This document shows, piece after piece, positions 7,020 to 12,766 of a DNA stretch of 13,245 nucleotides. Each line of letters starts with the position of its first letter. The stretch's first letter is position 1. Where the stretch lies: NCBI GenBank assembly GCA_002083525.1, contig LWDM01000062.1, positions 1 to 13,245 on the forward strand, read 5' to 3'. A model generated the notes under the pieces. That model ran no database searches, was not told where the DNA came from, and worked only from the letters and a program-made list of their open reading frames with translations. The DNA is from Proteobacteria bacterium SG_bin9. GTDB lineage: Bacteria; Pseudomonadota; Alphaproteobacteria; Rhizobiales; Xanthobacteraceae. The position numbers and the translations under genes were made by a program.

Positions 7020-7253
7020 CTAGGCAGCCTGGATCACTTCGCGGAGATCGCCGACTTGCTCGCTCTGAATTTTTACGCACTCAAGGCTCGCCATCTCAAG
7101 AACATGGGCGAGGACAGGGGCGCCGGCGCCGACTGCCAGCGTGCGCAACTGAAACGACATTGTTCCAATATATTCAATCGTTTGGGTGTCACGCTCAATC
7201 ATGAGTTGCCCCATTTTGCTGATTCGCGCGGTAGGATGGAACCACGGTTCCAT
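7020..7253 (-). CDS. Small protein of unknown function
   Basis: I do not recognise this ORF. From the ATG at 7253 it gives 77 residues starting MEPWFHPTARISKMGQLMIE. A patterned middle segment (TIEYIGTMSFQLRTLAVGAG) is followed by a likely amphipathic helix (PVLAHVLEMASLECVKIQSE). There is no signal peptide, and the single Cys lies in the helix. The open frame extends to 7334 (104 residues), but that N-terminal part is Arg-rich and looks less like protein. An ATG at 7214 would give 64 residues, and no start has a good ribosome-binding site. A perfect-stem terminator lies 30 nt after the stop, which supports a real transcription unit. Overlapping plus-strand frames are shorter and less protein-like. 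It is divergent from the ROK gene. Confidence 0.5.
   Translation of the reverse strand: MEPWFHPTARISKMGQLMIERDTQTIEYIGTMSFQLRTLAVGAGAPVLAHVLEMASLECVKIQSEQVGDLREVIQAA
7236..7253. promoter_or_regulatory. Operator-like 18-bp dyad
   Basis: ATGGAACC-AC-GGTTCCAT is an 8-bp perfect inverted repeat with a 2-bp centre, in the region between the small minus-strand ORF and the ROK gene. It overlaps the ATG at 7253 used here; if the real start is 7214 it lies 22 bp upstream of the gene. It could bind a dimeric regulator, but no such regulator is identified. Confidence 0.3.
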
Positions 7254-7437
7254 TGCAGCTGAAAGATGATTTTGGCGCCTACGTAGTTCTCCTTTGTCGC
7301 ATCTCAGAACGCGCATGGCAGCGGTGCTGCACATGCTGAAAATGATGCGTCGAAAGCGCTAAGCCGCCCTGCGGAAACAATCAGTTCCCTCAGCCGTTGA
7401 CGCCCCGGCAGGCGAAATCACCGGTTTGAGGGCAGGA

Positions 7438-8517
7438 ATGGCGGACGACACCATCGTTCAGACGGGTATCGGCAAGCATGGGGCGACCAAGCTGCCGTCG
7501 GTCGAGATCGACAGCTACAACATCGAGCTGAAGGACGAGGGCAAATTCCTCGGCGACCGCGCCAGCAAGCGCGCGTTTCAGGAGATTCTCGAGCGCTGGC
7601 GCAAGCCGCTGCGCAAGGAAGGCGAAGACCCGTTCGGCAAGGCGGCGTCCGAAGACATCAGCAAGACCGAACTGAACGGAATTCTGGTCGGTGATGATGT
7701 GGTCGCTGCCGCGGTCGTGCACAGCGCCATCGAGGATTTTGCGCAGGAGCTCGCGTACGTCACCGGCCGTTTTCTCAAGACCAAGGCGTGGGGTAGCACC
7801 GAGCGGATCATTGTCGGCGGTGGCTTCCGGCAGGGGCGGCTCGGCGAACTGGCGATCGCGCGCGCCGATATCATCCTGAAAGCGGAGGGCGAGAAAACCG
7901 ACCTGGTGCCGATCCGCCATCATCCCGACGAAGCCGGATTGATCGGCTGTCTGCATCTTGCGCCGTCCTGGATCTTCGAGGGCTACGACACCATCCTCGC
8001 CGTCGACATCGGCGGCACCAACATCCGCTGCGGCATCGTCGAATCCCGCTGGAGCAAGGCGAAAGACCTGTCGAAGGCGAAAGTTCTGAACTCCGAGCTG
8101 TGGCGGCACGCGGACGATGAGCCGACCCGCGAGGGCGCGGTGAAAAAGCTCGGCAAGATGCTGAAGCGCTTCATCGAACAGGCGGAGGACGAGAAGCACA
8201 AGCTGGCGCCGTTCATCGGTATCTCGTGCCCGGGCGCGATCGATGAGGACGGGTCGATCGAGAAGGGCGCGCAGAACCTGCCGGGAAATTGGGAGAGCAG
8301 CCGCTTCAACTTACCCGCCTCGATGATCGAGATGATTCCGGTGATCGGCGATCACGACACGGCGGTGCTGATGCATAACGACGGCGTGGTGCAGGGCCTT
8401 TCCGAGGTGCCGTTCATGCAGGACGTCAAACGCTGGGGCATCCTCACCATCGGAACCGGGCTCGGGAATGCACGCTTCACCAACCGCACCGGCAAGGAGA
8501 ACGGCAAGAAGGGCTAG
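7438..8517 (+). CDS. ROK-family sugar-kinase-like protein with permuted domain order
   Basis: A 359-residue protein with ROK (repressor/ORF/kinase) motifs in an unusual order. Residues about 36-176 match the usual C-terminal half of ROK kinases: the helices ending FLKTKAWGSTE, then RIIVGGGF (123-130) and DEAGLIGCLHL (164-174). Only afterwards come the usual N-terminal half, with ATP-phosphate motif LAVDIGGTNIRCGIVES (187-203), ISCPGAIDEDG (262-272), GDHDTAV with the likely catalytic Asp307, and GTGLGNA (339-345) close to the C-terminus. The CxCGxxGCxE zinc motif of ordinary ROK proteins is absent, and there is no DNA-binding helix-turn-helix. ATP-dependent phosphorylation of a sugar is plausible but unproven. 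The ATG at 7438 is preferred: GAGGG lies five bases upstream, and the TTG at 7426 is the alternative. It stands alone, 164 nt before the caspase operon. Confidence 0.8.
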   Translation: MADDTIVQTGIGKHGATKLPSVEIDSYNIELKDEGKFLGDRASKRAFQEILERWRKPLRKEGEDPFGKAASEDISKTELNGILVGDDVVAAAVVHSAIEDFAQELAYVTGRFLKTKAWGSTERIIVGGGFRQGRLGELAIARADIILKAEGEKTDLVPIRHHPDEAGLIGCLHLAPSWIFEGYDTILAVDIGGTNIRCGIVESRWSKAKDLSKAKVLNSELWRHADDEPTREGAVKKLGKMLKRFIEQAEDEKHKLAPFIGISCPGAIDEDGSIEKGAQNLPGNWESSRFNLPASMIEMIPVIGDHDTAVLMHNDGVVQGLSEVPFMQDVKRWGILTIGTGLGNARFTNRTGKENGKKG

Positions 8518-8576
8518 TCCCTGCGGTTGCACAGTTTTTCGGCTTAACCCATTCGGGTGAGCGGCTGCGAAGGCAA

Positions 8577-8605
8577 TTGCCGTCGCGCCGCAGCAGCGGT
8601 ATTCT
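8577..8605 (+). promoter_or_regulatory. Possible promoter of the secreted protein-caspase operon
   Basis: TTGCCG (8577-8582), a 17-nt spacer and TATTCT (8600-8605) match sigma70 consensus at four of six positions in each box. It lies in the 164-nt gap after the ROK gene. The 5' leader of the next gene holds a GAGGCGC/GCGCCTC hairpin (8639-8661) with no T-run. Confidence 0.4.
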
Positions 8606-8681
8606 AAGTGTATTGAAACCGTTTATTTCCGGCCCGGCGAGGCGCCGCTGAGAAGCGCCTCACGACCGGCCAGAGCCACTG

Positions 8682-9224
8682 ATGCGCAAGACCGTATCGA
8701 TCGCTTTCCTCTTCGTGTCCGCTGCCATCGCCGAGCAGGCGCAAGCCGCTCCCGCGAGCGTTCTAGGCAAGTCGGTGGTGGTGAATTGGACTGAAGACCG
8801 CCAGCAGAAGGTCGTCGGCGAAGAAACGATGCGCAATGTGTCGCGCAGTGCGGAGTTCAGCGTCTACATCAGCGACAAGGGCCGGCCGTTCAGCCGCATG
8901 CGCTATTCGTTCAGTAACATGAGAGGCGGGCTCCGCACCGGCAACCGCGACAAGGTTGGCGGCGAGGGCGGCGGAAACCGCAACGTGTCCTTCAGCGGTA
9001 ATACCATGAACGTCACCATGCGGATGGGTGACGGCGGGGCGCGTAACATCGTGGTCAATCTCGCGGGCGACAGCTGCAGCGCGCAGGTGATCGCGGGCAA
9101 AGCGCAGGGTGCCAGTCATATCCGGACCAAGAGCATGATCACCGGCAACCAGCTTGAGGTCCTGTCGATCAAGACGAGCGGCGCAAGCTGCAGCGTGCGC
9201 AGCGGCAATGTGTTTGGAAACTGA
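8682..9224 (+). CDS. Secreted protein of unknown function, caspase operon
   Basis: I do not recognise a family. The 180-residue product has a signal peptide (KTVSIAFLFVSAAIAEQAQA, likely cleaved after residue 22). The mature part is rich in Gly, Asn, Ser and Arg and predicted to be mostly beta-strand (for example SVVVNW, EFSVYISDKG, NTMNVTMRMG, NIVVNLAG). It contains exactly two cysteines (132 and 170), both in similar settings (DSCSAQ, ASCSV), which could form a disulfide outside the cytoplasm. A glycine-rich stretch (VGGEGGGNRN) sits in the middle. No enzyme motif is visible. The stop is three bases before the ATG of the exported caspase gene, so the two are almost certainly cotranscribed. 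A role as substrate, inhibitor or partner of that caspase is a guess from context only. The ribosome-binding site is weak. Confidence 0.75.
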   Translation: MRKTVSIAFLFVSAAIAEQAQAAPASVLGKSVVVNWTEDRQQKVVGEETMRNVSRSAEFSVYISDKGRPFSRMRYSFSNMRGGLRTGNRDKVGGEGGGNRNVSFSGNTMNVTMRMGDGGARNIVVNLAGDSCSAQVIAGKAQGASHIRTKSMITGNQLEVLSIKTSGASCSVRSGNVFGN

Positions 9225-9227
9225 GCG

Positions 9228-11078
9228 ATGAGATTGCTCGGACGAGTGAAGGCGATTGCGGTGCTGGCCACGATGTTCGTCGTGGCGACGGCGTCGGCCG
9301 CGTTCGCCGAAAAGCGCGTCGCGCTCGTCGTCGGCATCTCGAAGTATCAGCACGTTCCGCAACTCACCAATCCGGCCCGCGATGCGGCCGCGATGGGCGA
9401 CCTGTTCAGGAACGCCGGCTTCGACGTCGTCGAACTGAAGCGCGACCTCAGCATCGCCGACATGCGCCGCACGCTTCGCGATTTCTCCGTGGCTGCGGCG
9501 ACGGCCGACATGGCTGCGGTTTATTACGCGGGTCACGGCATCGAGGTGAACGGCGTCAACTACCTGATCCCGGCCGATGCGCGGCTGGTTTCGGACTATG
9601 ACGTCGAAGACGAAACCGTACCGCTCGATCGCGTGCTGAAAGCGATCGAGCCGGCGAAGAAGCTGCGCATGGTGATTCTCGATGCATGCCGCGAGAATCC
9701 CTTCCAAAAAACCATGCAGCGCAGTGTCGGCACGCGCGCGATCAGTCGCGGTCTCGCCGAAGTCGATCCGCAACTCAACAACACGGTGGTTGCTTACGCT
9801 GCGAAAGGCGGCGCACTCGCCTCCGACGGCGACGGCGCCAACAGTCCGTTCGCGCTGGCGCTGGTCAAGCACATCGCCTCGCCCGGCCTCGATCTGCGTC
9901 TCGCCTTCGGCCGCGTGCGCGACGAAGTGAAAAGGCTCACCAACAACCGGCAAGAGCCGTTCGTTTATGCCTCGCTCGGCGGCGACACGGTGGCGCTGGT
10001 GCCGCAAGCCGCAGCACCTGTTGCGCCGCCGCCCGATCCGCAGGCCGCAGCGCGGCGCGACTACGAACTTGCGGCGCAGGTCGGCACCAAGGAAGCGTGG
10101 GCGTCGTTCCTCGGCACCCACAAGAGCGGTCTCTACGCCGATCTGGCGCGCTCGCAGCAGGGCAAGCTGATCGAGGCGGAGACGGCGCGTCTGAAGGCCG
10201 ATGCCGCTCGCACGCAAGCCGAGAAGCAGGCGCAGGACAAGGCCGACGATTTCCGCCGGCAGCTCGAGGAGCAGGCGAAGAAGCAGGCCGACGACGCTCG
10301 GCGGCAATACTCCGAGCAATCGAAGAAGGAGCTTGAGGTCGCGCGCCAGCAGATCGCCGAGCAGGCCAAGCGCGAACTCGATGAGGCGCGCCGTCAGGCA
10401 GCGGAAGCGAACAAGCAGGCGGACGACGCGCGCAAGCAGGTGGAAGCCGCCAAGGCGCAGGGCGTCGAGGAAGCGCGCAAGCGCGTCGAGGAAGCCAAGA
10501 AGCAGGCCGAAGAGGCCGCGAAGGAAGCAGCACGGAAGGCGGCCGAGGAGAAGGCCGCCGCGAATCCCAAAGTCGCGGCCCTGTCGCCGTCGGATCAGCC
10601 GGCTCCCGCGCCCGTCGTCCCCGCCATGGACCCGGGCGACGTCGCGCGGCTGCTGCAGGCGCATCTCAAGCGCGTCGGTTGCGATCCCGGCAACAGCGAC
10701 GGCAAGTGGGATGACAAGTCGCAGAAGGCGCTCGATCTGTTCAACAAGAACGCCAGCACCAAGTTCGAGATCAAGCTTGCGAGCCTCGATGCGCTCGACG
10801 GCGTGCGCGCCAAGACCAGCCGCGTCTGCCCGCTCATCTGCGCCAAGGGCCAGAAGGCCGACGGCGACCGCTGCGTCCAGATCACCTGCGATTCGGGCTT
10901 CATGCTGAACTCAAGCGGCACCTGCGTGAAGCGGCCCGATCCGCCGGCACCGAAGCCGCGCGTGGCGCAGGAGCGCGAACGGCCCGAACCGCGCCGGGCG
11001 GCGCCGGCCGCAGCGCCCTCGGGCGGCGGTGGCGGCGGCAAGTGCTTCACCTTCAACGGCAAGCGCTACTGCGAATAA
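9228..11078 (+). CDS. Exported caspase-family protein with coiled coil and Cys-rich tail
   Basis: A 616-residue protein. The signal peptide is 1-27 (VLATMFVVATASAAFA, cleaved before EKR). The caspase p20-like domain (about 28-258) begins EKRVALVVGISKY and keeps both catalytic residues: His103 in YYAGHGIE and Cys154 in VILDACRENPF. Residues 310-445 are an Ala/Lys/Glu/Gln-rich coiled coil (EEAKKQAEEAAKEAARKAAE). A peptidoglycan-binding-like segment follows (DVARLLQAHLKRVGCDPG with KWDDKSQKALDLF, about 469-506). The tail holds eight cysteines (485, 534, 538, 549, 554, 566, 606, 615) and ends FNGKRYCE; the even number suits disulfides in the periplasm. It is paralogous to the caspase-WD40 protein at 2682-4970 through the caspase domain only. 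The ATG follows the upstream stop by three bases, suggesting translational coupling. Its substrate is unknown. Confidence 0.88.
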   Translation: MRLLGRVKAIAVLATMFVVATASAAFAEKRVALVVGISKYQHVPQLTNPARDAAAMGDLFRNAGFDVVELKRDLSIADMRRTLRDFSVAAATADMAAVYYAGHGIEVNGVNYLIPADARLVSDYDVEDETVPLDRVLKAIEPAKKLRMVILDACRENPFQKTMQRSVGTRAISRGLAEVDPQLNNTVVAYAAKGGALASDGDGANSPFALALVKHIASPGLDLRLAFGRVRDEVKRLTNNRQEPFVYASLGGDTVALVPQAAAPVAPPPDPQAAARRDYELAAQVGTKEAWASFLGTHKSGLYADLARSQQGKLIEAETARLKADAARTQAEKQAQDKADDFRRQLEEQAKKQADDARRQYSEQSKKELEVARQQIAEQAKRELDEARRQAAEANKQADDARKQVEAAKAQGVEEARKRVEEAKKQAEEAAKEAARKAAEEKAAANPKVAALSPSDQPAPAPVVPAMDPGDVARLLQAHLKRVGCDPGNSDGKWDDKSQKALDLFNKNASTKFEIKLASLDALDGVRAKTSRVCPLICAKGQKADGDRCVQITCDSGFMLNSSGTCVKRPDPPAPKPRVAQERERPEPRRAAPAAAPSGGGGGGKCFTFNGKRYCE

Positions 11079-11187
11079 CCGCGCGCTCGGGTCGGCCGAT
11101 TCGCTGTAGTTCCAGGATCAGCCGTGAAATCCGGCGGGCAATCGCGGTTTCGGGCGGAATTCCCGCGTTTTCGGAGCGGCTCGCGCC

Positions 11188-11216
11188 TTGTCTGGCGGCC
11201 GATCCTCGCTTAAGAA
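11188..11216 (+). promoter_or_regulatory. Possible tRNA-Ser promoter
   Basis: TTGTCT (11188-11193), a 17-nt spacer and TAAGAA (11211-11216) lie about 40 nt upstream of the tRNA. The spacing is right but the -10 box is poor. The rest of the 178-nt gap after the caspase gene shows only a weak CGCGG/CCGCG hairpin (11143-11167) followed by TTTT, a possible weak terminator of the caspase operon. Confidence 0.35.
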
Positions 11217-11256
11217 CACGCCCGACCGCGGACGATGTGCCGTCCTTTTGGCGCCT

Positions 11257-11346
11257 GGAGAGGTGGCAGAGTGGTCGAATGCACCGCACTCGAAATGCGG
11301 CATAGGCGCAAGTCTATCGGGGGTTCGAATCCCTCCCTCTCCGCCA
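11257..11346 (+). tRNA. tRNA-Ser (anticodon CGA)
   Basis: A complete 90-nt class II tRNA. The acceptor stem is GGAGAGG (11257-11263) with CCTCTCC (11336-11342), discriminator G and an encoded CCA (11344-11346). The anticodon stem is CCGCA/TGCGG (11284-11288 and 11296-11300) with loop CTCGAAA, giving anticodon CGA at 11291-11293, which reads UCG serine codons. A long variable arm typical of tRNA-Ser (CATAGGCGCAAGTCTATC region) and a TTCGAAT T-loop are present. The 3' end probably serves as the attachment site of the element downstream. Confidence 0.97.
11318..11346 (+). other. Probable attachment site (att) at tRNA-Ser 3' end
   Basis: Tyrosine recombinases of this type usually integrate into the 3' part of a tRNA gene (T-arm to CCA) and restore it with their own copy. 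The integrase begins 104 nt downstream and points away from the tRNA, so the crossover most likely lies in the T-arm/acceptor region. The exact core cannot be set without the other end, which is outside the window. Confidence 0.55.
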
Positions 11347-11375
11347 GCAGTCACGAAAACCTCGGTAAAATCGCC

Positions 11376-11400
11376 GTCCTTCTGATCTGAAAGGACTTTT
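11376..11400 (+). terminator. Probable tRNA-Ser terminator
   Basis: GTCCTT (11376-11381) and AAGGAC (11391-11396) form a 6-bp stem with a 9-nt loop, followed directly by TTTT. It lies 30 nt past the tRNA and would separate tRNA transcription from the integrase gene. Confidence 0.5.
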
Positions 11401-11450
11401 CGGCGTTCGTCCGGACCTCCGTCGGTACACAACGACGGTACACACGGCCC

Positions 11451-12755
11451 ATGGTCAACGCGACGTTAACGCCGAAGCGCCACCCGGAAAGCGGAATCTT
11501 CCTGTTCCGCAAGCGCGTTCCCGAAAGACTGAAAAACCTCGTCGGCAGGCGCGAGATCAAGTTTTCGCTGCAAACGCGAGATCCCGCGGTGGCGCGGCTG
11601 CGCAACATCGAACAACTGGCGCGACTCGAGCGCGCCTGGGCCGAGATCGACGGCACGCGCGCGAGCAATTCGGAACGCTTCGCCTCCTATCTCGACGCCA
11701 AGTTCTCGCGGATGTCCGCGGTGACGCGAAGCCCGGTGCTGGCCGCCACGGAAGCTGGGACGGCCATCTCCGCGGTCCCAGCGACCGCGGTTTCAGCGGT
11801 CGCGACCACGGCGCCAATCGAAGGCGCGCCGAAAACGCCGGTGCCGCTGCATACATTGTTCAAGTCCTACGGCAAGGAAGCTCAGCTATCGCCCGCGACC
11901 GTCAAGCGCTGGACCCCGGTCATCGAGCGGCTTATCGGCCATCTCGGCCACGACGACGCGGCCGCGACGACGCGCTCCGACATCGTCGCCTGGAAGGACG
12001 CGCTGCTGGGCGGCGGCATGGCGAACGTCACGGTCCGCGACGTCTATCTCGCCGCCATCAAGGCGCTGCTGCAGTTCGCCGTCGACCAGGGGCAGCTCGC
12101 CGAAAATCCGGCCAAGGACGTCAAGGTCCGCGTCAGGAAGAAGGTCAAGGAGCGCGAAAAGGGCTTCGACGGCGAAGAGGCGAGGGCGATCCTCGCGGCC
12201 ACGCTGAAGCAGTTTTCGCACTTGATCAGTGAGGAGATGGCGGCGGCGCGCCGCTGGCTGCCCTGGATCGGCGCCTACACCGGTGCCCGCATCAACGAAC
12301 TCACGCCGCTGACGGCGGCCGACTTCGTCAAGCGCGACGGTATCTGGATGATCCGGATCCGCGGCGCCAACAACAAGACGCGCACGTACCGCGAGGTGCC
12401 GCTGCACTCCCACCTGATCGAGCAGGGGCTGCTCGTCTACGCGAAGTCGCGCGGCAGGCGGCCGCTGTTCTACGACCCGACCCGCAGCCGCGGGGGCAAA
12501 GATTCGAATCCTCACCACAAGAAGGTCGCCGAGCGCCTCGCCGAATGGGTCCGCGCGCTCGGCATCGAAGGCGTCGCGCCGAACCACGGCTGGCGCCACC
12601 GCTTCTCGACCGTGTCGCGCTTCGTGGGGATGCCGGAGGACGTCCGCAACATCGTCCAAGGCCACGCCGGCGGCAAGGTCGCCGACGACTACGGGGAGAC
12701 CTGGCCGCTCGTGGCGCTGCGCGAGATCGAGAAGCTGCCCCGCTACGTCGTCTGA
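11451..12755 (+). CDS. int: Tyrosine recombinase / phage-type integrase (DUF6538 N-terminus)
   Basis: A 434-residue site-specific recombinase. The N-terminal segment (GIFLFRKRVPERLKNLVGRR, then SLQTRDPAVARLR) resembles the DUF6538 DNA-binding region common in alphaproteobacterial island integrases. An Ala/Thr/Pro-rich linker (about 91-130) leads to the SAM-like core-binding domain (133-225). The catalytic domain carries Arg280 (TGARINEL), the HxxR pair His379/Arg382 (NHGWRHRF), His405 (QGHAGG) and nucleophile Tyr414 (ADDYGE), so the active site is complete. It catalyses integration and excision at the attachment site, here presumably the adjacent tRNA-Ser. The ATG at 11451 has no good ribosome-binding site. 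A 9-bp direct repeat (CGGTACACA at 11423 and 11436) lies immediately upstream and could be an arm-type or regulatory site. A small ORF follows 11 nt after the stop. Confidence 0.95.
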   Translation: MVNATLTPKRHPESGIFLFRKRVPERLKNLVGRREIKFSLQTRDPAVARLRNIEQLARLERAWAEIDGTRASNSERFASYLDAKFSRMSAVTRSPVLAATEAGTAISAVPATAVSAVATTAPIEGAPKTPVPLHTLFKSYGKEAQLSPATVKRWTPVIERLIGHLGHDDAAATTRSDIVAWKDALLGGGMANVTVRDVYLAAIKALLQFAVDQGQLAENPAKDVKVRVRKKVKEREKGFDGEEARAILAATLKQFSHLISEEMAAARRWLPWIGAYTGARINELTPLTAADFVKRDGIWMIRIRGANNKTRTYREVPLHSHLIEQGLLVYAKSRGRRPLFYDPTRSRGGKDSNPHHKKVAERLAEWVRALGIEGVAPNHGWRHRFSTVSRFVGMPEDVRNIVQGHAGGKVADDYGETWPLVALREIEKLPRYVV

Positions 12756-12766
12756 AAGGAAAATCG

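Noticed and set aside
7373..7398. GGAAA-N17-CGTT, resembling an alphaproteobacterial EcfG (general stress) promoter ahead of the ROK gene
   Set aside because: One of the five -35 bases is wrong (GGAAC expected) and such short motifs are common by chance, so it is too weak to annotate without expression data.
8763..10664. Long open frame of 633 codons on the minus strand opposite the caspase operon
   Set aside because: It spans the antisense of two well-supported genes, has an Arg/Leu/His-rich, low-complexity translation with no domain, and is a GC-rich shadow frame.
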